DNA from: Pseudomonas persica
GTDB lineage: Bacteria; Pseudomonadota; Gammaproteobacteria; Pseudomonadales; Pseudomonadaceae
Direction: 5' to 3'
Assembly: GCF_900291015.1 (NCBI RefSeq)
Contig: NZ_OLKL01000014.1
Coordinates: 9,834-73,833 of the forward strand
Length of the DNA stretch: 64,000 nt
Shown one piece after another: positions 1 to 8,923 of this stretch (its first letter is position 1; every line of letters starts with the position of its first letter). A program made the translations under genes and the position numbers. A model generated the notes under the pieces. It saw only the letters and a list, made by a program, of their open reading frames with translations, was not told where the DNA came from and did not search any database.

Positions 1-67
1 CAGGATGCACGGACCGCTTGCGAATTCAGTTCTCTATGCGACAGCGCAGCCCAAAGGGCTGGGCCAT

Positions 68-139
68 CTCCCACAGGTACTGCACAGATTTCAGAGGCTG
101 TGGTGTTCCTGTGGAAGCGGGTTTACCCGCGAAGAGGCC
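68..139. repeat. REP element pair, left copy truncated
   Basis: A full REP palindrome (stem GCGGGT/ACCCGC, head GAAGAGGCC) lies at about 109-139. It faces a remnant of a second copy reduced to CTCCCACAGG at 68-77. It sits just past the stop codon of the LysR gene. Confidence 0.8.
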
Positions 140-151
140 AGCAAGGGCAAC

Positions 152-1048
152 TCATTCCTTGCTGTCGAGCACCGGCCACTCGTTCACCAACGCCAACCAC
201 GCCTGCGCCGCCCGTGACAGGTACGCCCCGCGCCGCCAGATGAACGCGATATCCCAACGCAAATCCCCCGGCGAGCGCAGCGGCAGGCGCACCACACCAG
301 GGCGCTCCAGTGCTTTCGCCACCACACGGGGCAGCAGCACCACGCCCTGGCCCGCCGCAGCCAGCGCCGCGAGGAAGTCCGCCTGGCCACTGCGCCCGCC
401 TTCCTGGGGAGTAAAGCCCTGCTGCTGACACGCCTTCAGCAGCCGGTCATTTAGCACGAAACTGCGCTGGTAAAGCAGGAACGGGGTATCGGCCAGTTGC
501 TGCAGGTCCACCCCGTTTTTGCCCGCCAGCGCGTGGCCAACCGGCAGCAGGACGTCCATCGGTTCGTTGCAGAAGGGCTGGTAGTCGAACGCCTCGTCAC
601 TGGGCGTCAGGCTGCCACCCAGTTCCAGTTCGCCGCTCCTGACCGCCTGCTCGATGTTGCGGCTGCCGCCTTCGAGCAACTGGACCGCGATGTTCGGGTG
701 ACGCCGCCGATACTCGGCGAACAACCCGGCGAACAACGCGTCGCTGCCCAGCATCGGCAAGCCTAGGCGCAGTTCGCCGCGGCCCATCTGGCTGAGGTCG
801 TCCAGTTCGCTGAGCAGTGCCTGACGTTGGCGCAGCAAGGCTTCGCCGCGCTCCAGCACAATGCGCCCGGCAGCAGTCAGGTGCAGCCGCGAGGCCTGGC
901 GCTCCAGTAGCGGCTGGCCCATATCTTGCTCCAGCTGGGCCACCTGTTTGCTCACCGCCGACTGGCTGATGTGCAGGGTCTGCGCCGCTTGGGTAAAACC
1001 GCCGCGGTGGACCACTTCGATAAAGCTGCGCAGCTGTTTGAATTCCAT
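152..1048 (-). CDS. LysR-family transcriptional regulator (CidR-like position)
   Basis: A 298-residue LysR regulator. An N-terminal winged helix-turn-helix covers about residues 1-60 (opening MEFKQLRSFIEVV, with the recognition-helix stretch ISQSAVSKQVAQLE). An effector-binding domain covers about 90-290. The length is normal for the family. It is transcribed away from the CidA/LrgB-like pair starting at 1145, with a 96-bp shared region that should hold both promoters. This layout matches LysR regulators that control holin-like cid/lrg genes in response to carbon overflow. That role is inferred from context; the ligand cannot be read from the sequence. Confidence 0.88.
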   Translation of the reverse strand: MEFKQLRSFIEVVHRGGFTQAAQTLHISQSAVSKQVAQLEQDMGQPLLERQASRLHLTAAGRIVLERGEALLRQRQALLSELDDLSQMGRGELRLGLPMLGSDALFAGLFAEYRRRHPNIAVQLLEGGSRNIEQAVRSGELELGGSLTPSDEAFDYQPFCNEPMDVLLPVGHALAGKNGVDLQQLADTPFLLYQRSFVLNDRLLKACQQQGFTPQEGGRSGQADFLAALAAAGQGVVLLPRVVAKALERPGVVRLPLRSPGDLRWDIAFIWRRGAYLSRAAQAWLALVNEWPVLDSKE

Positions 1049-1144
1049 GATCGCAATTCCATTCTGGAATGGTGTTCAGTCTAACAATTCGCTTCTGGCC
1101 TAGGCAGCCGAATCTTAAAATGAGGGCCTGTCGAGGACCACCCC

Positions 1145-1531
1145 ATGAAACCCGCGTTACTGAAAAAAGCCCTGCGCCTGCTCGTCGAGGTGGCGATCCT
1201 CTGTGGCCTGTTCCTGCTCGGCGGCCAGCTTGCCACCTGGCTGGGCTGGCCGATTCCCGGCGGCGTGATGGGCCTGGCATTGCTGCTGTTGCTGTTCGCC
1301 TCGGGTGTGCTCAAGCCGGCCATGCTGCAACTGGGCGCCGGCTGGCTGATGGCGGAGATGCTGCTGTTCTTCATCCCGGCGCTGATGAGCCTGCTCGATT
1401 ATGGCGCCCTGATCCGTGACGAGGGCTGGCGCATCCTGCTGGTGATCGCCGTGAGCACCCTGATGGTAATGGTGGTGACCGCGTTGACCGTGGAACTGGT
1501 GTGTCGCTGGAGGTTGCGCCATGAGCCTTGA
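1145..1531 (+). CDS. CidA/LrgA-family holin-like membrane protein
   Basis: A 128-residue inner-membrane protein with four hydrophobic helices at about residues 8-35, 38-57, 60-85 and 98-120, and a basic N-terminus (MKPALLKKALR). Size and helix pattern fit CidA/LrgA. The family is described as holin/antiholin-like and linked to murein hydrolase export, programmed lysis or pyruvate/acetate handling; which applies here is unknown. A GAGGA ribosome-binding site precedes the ATG. The gene overlaps the next one by 11 bp, so the two are translationally coupled. The divergent LysR gene upstream is the likely regulator. Confidence 0.85.
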   Translation: MKPALLKKALRLLVEVAILCGLFLLGGQLATWLGWPIPGGVMGLALLLLLFASGVLKPAMLQLGAGWLMAEMLLFFIPALMSLLDYGALIRDEGWRILLVIAVSTLMVMVVTALTVELVCRWRLRHEP

Positions 1532-2207
1532 ACCCATGCCGCTGTTCTGGCTGGCCCTGACCTTGCTGGCCTACCTGGGCAGCCGCTGGTTGTACCGGCG
1601 CAGCGGGCGCTACCTGCTGTCGCCGCTGATCCTGGTGCCGGTCCTGTTGCTGGCGGTGGCCGTGCCGCTGCACACCGCCTATGCCGAGTACGCTCGCAAC
1701 ACCCACTGGCTGATGAGTGTGCTTGGCCCGGTGACCGTGGCATTCGCGGTGCCGATCTGGCAGCAACGGGCCATGCTGGCGCGCCACTGGCCGGCGCTGA
1801 TGGTGGGCATGGTCGCCGGCAGCAGCGCTTCGATCGCCAGTTCCTGGGGGTTGGCTCATATGTTGGCGCTGGACAGCGCGACCAGCCTGTCGTTGGTGCC
1901 GCGTTCGATCACCACGCCCTTCGCCATGCCATTGGCCCATGACCTGGGTGGCGTACCGGAGCTGACGGCGGTGTTCGTGATATTCACCGGCGTGCTGGGC
2001 GCCATGTTCGGTGGCGTGCTGCTGCGCTGGTTGCCGTTGCGCACGCCGCTGGCGCGGGGCGCGCTGTTCGGTGTCGGCGCCCATGGCGCCGGGGTCAGCC
2101 GGGCACAGGAGGTGGGCCGCGAGGAAGGCTCGGTGGCCGGCCTGGTCATGGTCCTGACCGGGCTGCTGAACCTGTTCGCGGCACCGCTGCTGGCCATGCT
2201 GCTCTGA
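1521..2207 (+). CDS. LrgB-family membrane protein
   Basis: A 228-residue polytopic membrane protein of the LrgB/CidB family (PF04172). The conserved stretch SLVPRSITTPFAMPLA at about residues 123-138 and the Gly-rich GVGAHGAGVSRA segment at about 184-195 are typical. LrgB proteins partner a small CidA/LrgA protein, and here the start codon lies inside the preceding cidA-like gene. Together they form a two-gene operon under the divergent LysR regulator. The biochemical role of the pair (holin-like control or a small carboxylate transporter) is not settled for Gram-negative bacteria. Confidence 0.88.
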   Translation: MSLEPMPLFWLALTLLAYLGSRWLYRRSGRYLLSPLILVPVLLLAVAVPLHTAYAEYARNTHWLMSVLGPVTVAFAVPIWQQRAMLARHWPALMVGMVAGSSASIASSWGLAHMLALDSATSLSLVPRSITTPFAMPLAHDLGGVPELTAVFVIFTGVLGAMFGGVLLRWLPLRTPLARGALFGVGAHGAGVSRAQEVGREEGSVAGLVMVLTGLLNLFAAPLLAMLL

Positions 2208-2383
2208 CCGTTCGTGCCCCTGACTCGCCAAGTCATCAAGCTGGCTGGCAACGCAAGTTCCAGCCCATGGGCTGCTGGCTAGACTCAGCCTCGACATAGA
2301 GAGCACATGTAAGTGCCGAGGTGACATGCAATGACCGCAGCCTTGCTCTATTCCATCAACAATTCTTCACCGGGACCGTTCTG

Positions 2384-3289
2384 ATGCCTATGGCTGAAAT
2401 TCCATTGTGCGTCTGGCGTACCCGGGGACAGAGTTTCACCTTCCGGGCCCAGAGCATCCGCTACTGGACCGCAGGGCAAGGAGAGCCCCTGCTTCTGTTG
2501 CACGGTTTCCCCACCGCCAGCTGGGATTGGCACTACCTGTGGGGGCCCTTGACCCAGCGTTTCCGGGTGATCGCCTGCGACATGCTCGGCTTTGGCGATT
2601 CGGCCAAACCGGTCGATCACGTCTACAGCCTGATGGAGCAGACCGACCTGCAGCAGGCTTTGCTTGCCGAGCTGAAGGTTGACCAGCCGGTGCATCTGCT
2701 GGCCCACGATTACGGTGGCAGTGTGGCCCAGGAACTGCTGGCGCGACATCATGAACAGCGCGTCAACATTGCCAGCTGCGTATTCCTCAACAGCGGGCTG
2801 TTCCCCGAAAGCTGCCGCATGCTGCTGATCCAGAAGCTGCTGCTCAGCCGCTTGGGCTGGCTGGTAGGGCGCTCGTTCGGGCGCGATGACCTGGTGCGCA
2901 ACTTGACCCAGGTCTACGGCCCTTGCACCCACCCCAGTGAAAGCGCGCTGGATGATTTCTGGAGCCTGATCGCCGCCAACCGTGGCACCCGCATCCTGCA
3001 CAAGCTGGCAGGTTACATGCCGGAGCGCAGGTTGCACCGCGACCGCTGGGTTGGTGCGATGCAGCACGAAGGCGTGCCGCTGCGCTTGATCAATGGCGTG
3101 GTCGACCCGCTGTCCGGCGCGCACATGGTGGAGCGCTACCGGCAACTGGTGCCGAAACCGGACACCGTGCAGTTGCAGGGCATCGGCCATTACCCGCATA
3201 CCGAAGCACCGGTGCAGGTGCTGCGCCATTACCTGGCCTTTCGTGAACAACCGCTGAGCTGTCTTCCGCAGAAAGTGGCGTGGTCCTGA
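2384..3289 (+). CDS. Alpha/beta hydrolase, epoxide hydrolase/haloalkane dehalogenase type
   Basis: About 301 residues of an alpha/beta-hydrolase fold. The oxyanion-loop motif LLLHGFPTASWDW lies at about residues 37-49. The nucleophile elbow reads HDYGG, so the nucleophile is Asp rather than Ser, as in epoxide hydrolases and haloalkane dehalogenases. The C-terminal catalytic His is in GIGHYPHTEAP. ATG 2384 is chosen because translation then begins just before the folded core; an upstream in-frame ATG at 2327 would add a non-conserved tail. A short-chain dehydrogenase follows in the same direction after a single REP element. The substrate is unknown. Confidence 0.82.
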   Translation: MPMAEIPLCVWRTRGQSFTFRAQSIRYWTAGQGEPLLLLHGFPTASWDWHYLWGPLTQRFRVIACDMLGFGDSAKPVDHVYSLMEQTDLQQALLAELKVDQPVHLLAHDYGGSVAQELLARHHEQRVNIASCVFLNSGLFPESCRMLLIQKLLLSRLGWLVGRSFGRDDLVRNLTQVYGPCTHPSESALDDFWSLIAANRGTRILHKLAGYMPERRLHRDRWVGAMQHEGVPLRLINGVVDPLSGAHMVERYRQLVPKPDTVQLQGIGHYPHTEAPVQVLRHYLAFREQPLSCLPQKVAWS

Positions 3290-3303
3290 GGTCGGTGCGG
3301 TTG

Positions 3304-3346
3304 GTGTAGGAGCTGGCTTGCCGGCGATGGGCCGCACAGCGGCCCC
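3304..3346. repeat. Single REP element, GCCGGC-stem class
   Basis: One unpaired REP of the class with core AGCTGGCTTGCCGGCGATGG, followed by a GGGCCGC...GCGGCCC extension. It lies between the hydrolase and short-chain dehydrogenase genes. Confidence 0.7.
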
Positions 3347-3451
3347 ATAACCATCGTGCGGCGTTATTGCCAGGCATTCAGCCGGCGTGAGCTTGATTGT
3401 CCACCCGCCGCTGGCGGCGGACACTCGGCTGACCTGAAACTGCCTGGAGCC

Positions 3452-4372
3452 ATGAGCATGAGCGAGCCTGTCCGTCTGCAAGATCGCGTGGTGATCGTCA
3501 CCGGAGCCGGCGGCGGCCTGGGCCGTGCCCATGCGCTGCTGTTCGCTGCGCGTGGTGCCCGGGTGGTGGTCAATGACCTCGGCGGCTCCACCCACGGTGA
3601 AGGTGCCAGCGCCTCCGCCGCCGACCGGGTGGTAGAGGAGATCCGCGCCGCTGGTGGCAGTGCCATTGCCAACCATGACTCGGTCAGCCACGGCGCGCGT
3701 ATTGTCGAGCAGGCCCTGGACAGCTTCGGCCGGGTCGATGTGCTGGTGAACAACGCCGGCATCCTGCGTGACAAGACCTTCCACAAGATGGACGACAGCG
3801 ACTGGGAGCAGGTGTATCAGGTGCATGTCGAGGGGGCCTACAAGGTCACCCGCGCGGCCTGGCCGCACCTGCGTGAGCAGAACTGGGGGCGGGTGATCTT
3901 CACCGCGTCCACGTCCGGCATCTACGGCAACTTCGGCCAGGCCAACTACGGCATGGCCAAGCTGGGCCTGTATGGGCTGACTCGTACCTTGGCGATCGAA
4001 GGGCGCAGGCACGGCATCCTGGTCAACGCCATCGCCCCCACGGGGGGCACCCGCATGACCGAAGGGCTGATCCCGCCCCAGGTGTTCGAGCGACTCAAGC
4101 CTGAACTGGTCAGCCCGCTGGTGGTGTACCTGGGCAGCGAACAGTGTCAGGGCAGTGGTGAGTTGTTCGAAGTGGGCGGCGGCTGGGTGGGCAAGGTGCG
4201 TTGGGCGCGTAGCCTGGGGGTAGGCTTCGATCCGCGCGAAGGCTTTACTCCGGAGCAGGTGGCGGAGAACTGGGCACGGATTGGCGACTTCGACGGGGCA
4301 GTGCACCCGCAGGACAGTTTGCAGGCGTTGCAGCAGATGATGGCGAACCTGCAGAAGTATCCGCTGGGCTGA
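3452..4372 (+). CDS. Short-chain dehydrogenase, 3-hydroxyacyl-CoA dehydrogenase-like
   Basis: About 306 residues of an SDR oxidoreductase. It has the NAD(P)-binding TGAGGGLGRAHA motif near residue 17, VNDLGG, the NNAG motif (VLVNNAGILRD), the catalytic Ser in FTASTSG and the YGMAK active-site motif. The GAGGGLGRAHAL and NDLGG signatures, and the length beyond the usual 250 residues, match the dehydrogenase unit of peroxisomal multifunctional enzyme type 2-like proteins. The hydratase and SCP2 domains of those proteins are absent. ATG 3452 is preferred over upstream starts because the SDR core begins about 10 residues later. It may act in beta-oxidation of unusual acyl-CoAs; substrate unproven. 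Confidence 0.85.
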   Translation: MSMSEPVRLQDRVVIVTGAGGGLGRAHALLFAARGARVVVNDLGGSTHGEGASASAADRVVEEIRAAGGSAIANHDSVSHGARIVEQALDSFGRVDVLVNNAGILRDKTFHKMDDSDWEQVYQVHVEGAYKVTRAAWPHLREQNWGRVIFTASTSGIYGNFGQANYGMAKLGLYGLTRTLAIEGRRHGILVNAIAPTGGTRMTEGLIPPQVFERLKPELVSPLVVYLGSEQCQGSGELFEVGGGWVGKVRWARSLGVGFDPREGFTPEQVAENWARIGDFDGAVHPQDSLQALQQMMANLQKYPLG

Positions 4373-4385
4373 AACTTGTATGCCT

Positions 4386-4489
4386 GTGCCGGCCTCTTCG
4401 CGGGTAAACCCGCTCCCACAGGTACACCACAAGCCTCTGGGGTAGTGATATCCCTGTGGGAGCGGGTTTACCCGCGAAGAGGCCAGCAC
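4386..4489. repeat. REP pair, GCGGGT-stem class, tails inward
   Basis: Two REP palindromes in inverted orientation with CCCACAGG tails facing each other, separated by about 30 bp. They lie directly downstream of the short-chain dehydrogenase gene. Confidence 0.9.
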
Positions 4490-4516
4490 GGGCGAAGAAT
4501 TTTTCAGGGCAAATAA

Positions 4517-4543
4517 AAAAGGCCGCTGCAAGTCGCAGCGGCC
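4517..4543 (-). terminator. Rho-independent terminator reading from hmgR side
   Basis: Perfect 9-bp stem GGCCGCTGC (4521-4529) / GCAGCGGCC (4535-4543) with a 5-nt loop. On the minus strand it is followed by a run of T residues. It would stop transcripts coming leftward from hmgR. Confidence 0.8.
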
Positions 4544-4595
4544 AATCGAGACGTCAGATCAAGGAGCTTCAAAATCTACGTCGGTGAACCTCGCA

Positions 4596-4629
4596 GGCCT
4601 GAAGGGCGGGGGGGAGAGCCCTTCAGGCC
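4596..4629. other. Strong hairpin in the hmgR 3' region
   Basis: Perfect 12-bp inverted repeat GGCCTGAAGGGC / GCCCTTCAGGCC around a 10-nt purine-rich loop, between the hmgR stop codon and the terminator at 4517-4543. There is no T-run next to it, so it looks more like an mRNA-stabilising or 3'-UTR structure than a second terminator. The rest of 4544-4723 shows no convincing gene. Confidence 0.65.
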
Positions 4630-4723
4630 GGCCAGTGAGTCAAGCATAAGCGCCTGATCCAGTGGGAAAAATAGCCGCTTATGACATTCACCTTTACGCA
4701 TCGGGCAATAGTGTCGCAGGCGC

Positions 4724-5512
4724 TTAGCCAGCGGGCGAATAGCCCATGCGCCAGCTGGTTTCCCGCGCTGCCGCCAGCAACCGTTGCGCCGCCGGGCCAT
4801 GCTCGTCGGCATGGAAGATCGACGTAGGCCCGACCACGGTCATCACTGCGACGATCTGCCCCATGGCATTGAACACCGGGGCCGACAGCGCATCCACGCC
4901 CGGCATCAACAGCCCGTGCACATGGTGCAGGCCACGTTCACGAATGCCCGCCAGTACCGCCTGGTAGTCAGCGGCGCTATGCTGCAGGGCGGCCAGTTCC
5001 CGGTCACGCAACTCCACGGTCTCGCGCTCGGGCAGGTAGGCGGCGAACACCAGCCCGGTGGACGATGTGAGCAGCGGCAGTACCGAGCCGATCTGCGTTA
5101 CCACGGTGACCGCACGCACTGCCGGCTCGATGCTGACCACTGTCGCGCCCTGGTTGCCCCATACGGCAACGAAGCAGCTCTCGTTCAGTTCATCGCGCAG
5201 TTGCGACAATGGCAGTGCGGCAATCTTCAGCACATCGATGCTGCCCAGCGCCGCCAGTCCTACCCGCAGTGCCTCGCGGCCCAGGCCGTAATGGTTGGTG
5301 GCCGCATCCTGCTCGGCAAAACCGCTGGCGATCAATGCCTGCAGGTAGCGGTGTACCTTGCTCGCCGGCATCTGCACATGTTCCGCCAGGCGTGACAGGG
5401 AGGTGGACGGGGAGAGCTCGGCAAGGGCTTTGAGGATGTCGGTGCCGACCTCCGCCGAGCGGACTTTCTGCTTGCCGTTGTCGGCGGGGGAGCTGGCTTT
5501 GGCCATGGACAT
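4724..5512 (-). CDS. hmgR: IclR-family repressor of the homogentisate operon
   Basis: A 262-residue IclR-type regulator. The N-terminal winged HTH spans about residues 20-75 (SLSRLAEHVQMPASKVHRYL), and the effector domain occupies about 85-255. It is divergent from hmgA-fahA-maiA, the arrangement known for P. putida hmgR, whose product represses the hmg genes and is released by homogentisate. A 17-bp palindrome lies in the shared region at 5569-5585. The first ATG of the frame is used; a second, two codons later, is equally possible. Orthology is inferred from family and context and is strong. Confidence 0.93.
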   Translation of the reverse strand: MSMAKASSPADNGKQKVRSAEVGTDILKALAELSPSTSLSRLAEHVQMPASKVHRYLQALIASGFAEQDAATNHYGLGREALRVGLAALGSIDVLKIAALPLSQLRDELNESCFVAVWGNQGATVVSIEPAVRAVTVVTQIGSVLPLLTSSTGLVFAAYLPERETVELRDRELAALQHSAADYQAVLAGIRERGLHHVHGLLMPGVDALSAPVFNAMGQIVAVMTVVGPTSIFHADEHGPAAQRLLAAARETSWRMGYSPAG

Positions 5513-5547
5513 CTTCTTCCGGATTCTTCGAGTCGCGCCTTTATAGC

Positions 5548-5576
5548 TTGACGCATTGTCCGTAGCAAATTACGTT
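5548..5576 (+). promoter_or_regulatory. Candidate sigma-70 promoter of hmgA
   Basis: TTGACG (5548-5553), a 17-bp spacer, then TACGTT (5571-5576) as a weak -10. The -10 lies inside the HmgR palindrome, which would explain repression by occlusion. The match is moderate. Confidence 0.45.
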
Positions 5577-5587
5577 ATTCGTAATTT
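5567..5587. promoter_or_regulatory. HmgR operator palindrome
   Basis: Arms AAATTACG and CGTAATTT flank TTATT, a perfect inverted repeat. The inner 17 bp, ATTACGTTATTCGTAAT, fit the 17-bp palindromic operator reported for P. putida HmgR. It lies midway between the divergent hmgR and hmgA starts. Confidence 0.85.
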
Positions 5588-5680
5588 GATTACGATAAAA
5601 ACAATGCAGAAGCGCTGCCACCCCGCTCCGGGCCAGCAGCCAGCTGCCAGCAACGGCTCGGCCAGAGCCCGGAGGCATCG

Positions 5681-6982
5681 ATGAATCGCGATACGTCACC
5701 CGACCTTCACTACCTCAGCGGCTTCGGCAACGAGTTTGCCAGCGAAGCGCTGCCAGGGGCCTTGCCGGTCGGGCAGAACTCGCCGCAGAAGGCGCCCTAT
5801 GGGCTGTATGCCGAATTGCTCTCGGGCACGGCGTTCACCATGACCCGCAGCGAGCTGCGCCGCACCTGGCTGTACCGTATTCGCCCGTCTGCCTTGCACC
5901 CGCGTTTCGAGCGCCTGGCGCGCCAGCCGCTGAGCGGCCCGTTGGGGGCCATCACCCCCAACCGCCTGCGCTGGAATCCCCAGCCGATCCCCGCCGAGCC
6001 GACCGATTTCATCGAAGGCTGGCTGCCTATGGTGGCCAACGCCGCTGGGGAAAAACCGGCCGGCGTGAGCATCTACATCTACCGCGCCAACCGTTCCATG
6101 GAGCGGGTGTTCTTCAACGCCGACGGTGAACTGCTGCTGGTGCCGGAACAAGGCCGCCTGCGTATCGCCACCGAGCTAGGAGTGATGGAAGTCGAGCCGC
6201 TGGAGATCGCGGTGATCCCGCGTGGCATGAAGTTCCGCGTCGAACTGCTCGACGGCCAGGCCCGCGGCTACATCGCCGAAAACCACGGTGCGCCGCTGCG
6301 CATCCCGGACCTTGGCCCGATCGGCAGCAACGGCCTGGCCAACCCGCGCGACTTCCTCACCCCGGTGGCGCACTACGAAGAGGCCGATGGCCCGGTGCAG
6401 CTGGTGCAGAAGTTCCTTGGCGAACACTGGGCCTGCGAACTGCAGCACTCGCCACTGGACGTGGTCGCCTGGCACGGCAGCAACGTGCCGTACAAGTATG
6501 ACCTGCGCCGCTTCAACACCATCGGCACGGTCAGCTTCGACCACCCGGACCCATCGATCTTCACTGTGCTGACCTCGCCGACCAGTGTGCACGGCCTGGC
6601 CAACATGGACTTCGTGATCTTCCCGCCACGCTGGATGGTGGCCGAAAACACCTTCCGTCCGCCATGGTTCCACCGCAACCTGATGAACGAGTTCATGGGC
6701 CTGATCAACGGTGCCTACGACGCCAAGGCCGAGGGCTTCGTGCCGGGCGGTGCCTCGCTGCACGGCGTGATGAGCGCCCATGGCCCCGACGCCGAAACCT
6801 GCGAAAAGGCGATTGCCGCCGACCTGGCGCCGCACAAGATCGACAACACCATGGCCTTCATGTTCGAGACCAGCCAGGTGCTGCGCCCGAGCCTGCAAGC
6901 CCTTGAATGCCCGCAGTTGCAGGCCGACTACGATAGTTGCTGGGCCACCTTGCCGAGCACCTTCAACCCGAACCGGAGATAA
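5681..6982 (+). CDS. hmgA: Homogentisate 1,2-dioxygenase
   Basis: A 433-residue iron(II) dioxygenase that opens the ring of homogentisate to give maleylacetoacetate, the central step of Phe/Tyr breakdown. The iron ligands are visible: His331 and Glu337 in [12 protein letters not shown], and His367 in SAHGPD. These are the positions known for the P. putida enzyme. The start [21 protein letters not shown] matches the family N-terminus (FGNEF motif). It is the first gene of a three-gene operon; fahA begins 4 bp after its stop. Control is by HmgR. Loss of this gene typically causes brown pyomelanin. Confidence 0.98.
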   Translation: MNRDTSPDLHYLSGFGNEFASEALPGALPVGQNSPQKAPYGLYAELLSGTAFTMTRSELRRTWLYRIRPSALHPRFERLARQPLSGPLGAITPNRLRWNPQPIPAEPTDFIEGWLPMVANAAGEKPAGVSIYIYRANRSMERVFFNADGELLLVPEQGRLRIATELGVMEVEPLEIAVIPRGMKFRVELLDGQARGYIAENHGAPLRIPDLGPIGSNGLANPRDFLTPVAHYEEADGPVQLVQKFLGEHWACELQHSPLDVVAWHGSNVPYKYDLRRFNTIGTVSFDHPDPSIFTVLTSPTSVHGLANMDFVIFPPRWMVAENTFRPPWFHRNLMNEFMGLINGAYDAKAEGFVPGGASLHGVMSAHGPDAETCEKAIAADLAPHKIDNTMAFMFETSQVLRPSLQALECPQLQADYDSCWATLPSTFNPNRR

Positions 6983-6985
6983 CCC

Positions 6986-8278
6986 ATGAACCAGACCGCC
7001 ATTGCCCGTAGCTGGGTCGAGCACGCCAACGGGCACAGCGACTTCCCGCTGCAGAACCTGCCGTTGGGCATCTTCAGCCGGCCGGGTGAAGCCAGGCGCT
7101 GTGGCGTGGCCATCGGCGACGCGATCCTTGACCTGGAGGCGGTGCTGGCCGCCGGCTTGTTCGACGGTGCCGCCAAGGCCGCCGTCGAAGCCACCCGTGG
7201 TGGGGCTTTGAACGCATTCTTCGCCCTCGGCCGCGGAGCCCGCGTTGCCCTGCGCGAGCGCCTGTTGGTGCTGCTGGGCGAGCACAGCGAACACCAGGCG
7301 GCGCTGCAGGCCGCACTGTATCCAGCCAGCGCTTGCCAGCTGCATGTTCCGGCGCGGATCGGTGACTACACCGACTTCTACGTGGGCATCGAGCACGCCA
7401 AGAACGTGGGCAAGCTGTTCCGCCCCGACAACCCGCTGCTGCCCAACTACAAGTATGTGCCGATCGGTTATCACGGCCGCGCCTCGACCATCCGCCCGTC
7501 CGGCACCGATGTGCGCCGGCCCAAGGGCCAGACCCTGCCGGCCGGGCACACCGAGCCAAGCTTCGGCCCTTGCGCACGCCTGGACTATGAACTGGAGCTG
7601 GGCATCTGGATCGGTCAGGGCAATGACATGGGCCAGGCGATCCCGGTTGGCGATGCCGCCGAGCACGTGGCCGGCCTGTGCCTGCTCAACGACTGGTCGG
7701 CGCGCGATATCCAGGCCTGGGAATACCAGCCGCTGGGCCCGTTCCTGTCCAAGAGCTTCATCACCACCGTCTCGCCCTGGGTGGTCACCGCCGAAGCGCT
7801 GGAGCCGTTCCGCTGTGCCCAGCCGGCACGCCCGGAAGGCGACCCGCAGCCACTATCGTACCTGCTGGACAAGCGCGATCAGGCCGCCGGTGCATTCGAT
7901 ATCGAGCTCGAGGTGCTGCTGCTGACCGAGCGCATGCGCGAGCAGGGCCTTGCCCCGCATCGCCTGACACTGAGCAACACCCGCAGCATGTACTGGACCG
8001 TGGCGCAGTTGGTCGCGCACCACAGCGTCAACGGCTGCCAGCTGCAACCGGGCGACCTGTTCGGCTCCGGCACGCTGTCGGGCGCCACGCCAGGGTCGTT
8101 CGGCAGCCTGCTGGAGATCACCGAAGGCGGCAAGCACCCGGTGGAACTGGCCAGCGGCGAGGTGCGCAAGTTCCTCGAAGACGGTGACGAGATTATCCTG
8201 CGTGCCCGCTGCGCGCGTGACGGTGTGGCCAGCATCGGCTTCGGCGAATGCCGTGGCACGGTCATCCCAGCCAACTGA
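6986..8278 (+). CDS. fahA: Fumarylacetoacetase
   Basis: A 430-residue fumarylacetoacetate hydrolase (hmgB), which splits fumarylacetoacetate into fumarate and acetoacetate, the last step of homogentisate breakdown. The N-terminal SH3-like domain is followed by the catalytic domain, with DYTDFYVGIEHAKNVG at about residues 127-142, including Asp130 and the catalytic His137. Metal-binding acidic residues are in DYELELGIWIG, and LLNDWSARDIQAWEY is also conserved. It lies between hmgA and maiA with short spacers (3 and 12 bp), so the three are co-transcribed. Confidence 0.97.
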   Translation: MNQTAIARSWVEHANGHSDFPLQNLPLGIFSRPGEARRCGVAIGDAILDLEAVLAAGLFDGAAKAAVEATRGGALNAFFALGRGARVALRERLLVLLGEHSEHQAALQAALYPASACQLHVPARIGDYTDFYVGIEHAKNVGKLFRPDNPLLPNYKYVPIGYHGRASTIRPSGTDVRRPKGQTLPAGHTEPSFGPCARLDYELELGIWIGQGNDMGQAIPVGDAAEHVAGLCLLNDWSARDIQAWEYQPLGPFLSKSFITTVSPWVVTAEALEPFRCAQPARPEGDPQPLSYLLDKRDQAAGAFDIELEVLLLTERMREQGLAPHRLTLSNTRSMYWTVAQLVAHHSVNGCQLQPGDLFGSGTLSGATPGSFGSLLEITEGGKHPVELASGEVRKFLEDGDEIILRARCARDGVASIGFGECRGTVIPAN

Positions 8279-8290
8279 GGAGGCACGGGC

Positions 8291-8923
8291 ATGGAGCTGT
8301 ACACCTATTACCGTTCCACCTCGTCCTACCGGGTGCGCATTGCCCTGGCACTGAAGGGGCTGGCCTACCAGTCCCTGCCGGTCAATCTGTTGCAGGGTGA
8401 GCAGCGCGGTGCGGGCTATGTCGCTGTCAACCCGCAGGGCCGGGTGCCGGCCTTGCGCACCGATGGCGGTGAACTGCTGGTGCAGTCGCCAGCGATCATT
8501 GAGTACCTGGAAGAGGTTTATCCACAGCCCGCGCTGCTGCCTGCCACGGCCGAGGCGCGCGCCAAGGTACGGGGCGTGGCGGCGATCATCGGTTGCGACA
8601 TCCACCCACTGCACAACGTCAGCGTGCTCAACCGCCTGCGTCAGGCGGGCCAGGACGAAAGCCAGGTCAACCAGTGGATAGGGCACTGGATCAGCCAAGG
8701 GCTGGCGGCAGTGGAGCAACTGATCGGTGATCACGGCTTCTGCTTCGGTGATGAGCCCGGTCTGGCGGATGTCTACCTGATCCCGCAGTTGTACGCGGCC
8801 GAACGCTTCAACATCGACCTCGGCAGCTTCCCGCGCATCCTGCGGGTTGCCGCCCTGGCGGCCGGGCACCCGGCGTTCGCCCAGGCCCACCCGGCACAGC
8901 AGCCGGATAGCCCGGCTCAGTGA
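8291..8923 (+). CDS. maiA: Maleylacetoacetate isomerase (zeta-class GST)
   Basis: A 210-residue zeta-class glutathione transferase (hmgC) that isomerises maleylacetoacetate to fumarylacetoacetate using glutathione. The N-terminal active-site motif STSSYRVRIALALKG is at about residues 9-23, and the helical C-terminal domain ends with typical zeta features (DVYLIPQLYAAERFNIDL). It is third in the hmg operon, 12 bp after fahA, with a GAGG ribosome-binding site. Its stop codon overlaps by 7 bp the end of the convergent SirB1-type gene. Confidence 0.95.
   Translation: MELYTYYRSTSSYRVRIALALKGLAYQSLPVNLLQGEQRGAGYVAVNPQGRVPALRTDGGELLVQSPAIIEYLEEVYPQPALLPATAEARAKVRGVAAIIGCDIHPLHNVSVLNRLRQAGQDESQVNQWIGHWISQGLAAVEQLIGDHGFCFGDEPGLADVYLIPQLYAAERFNIDLGSFPRILRVAALAAGHPAFAQAHPAQQPDSPAQ

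Noticed and set aside
2208-2383. Possible terminator or small gene between the LrgB-like and hydrolase genes
   Set aside because: No hairpin with T-run and no coding pattern found.
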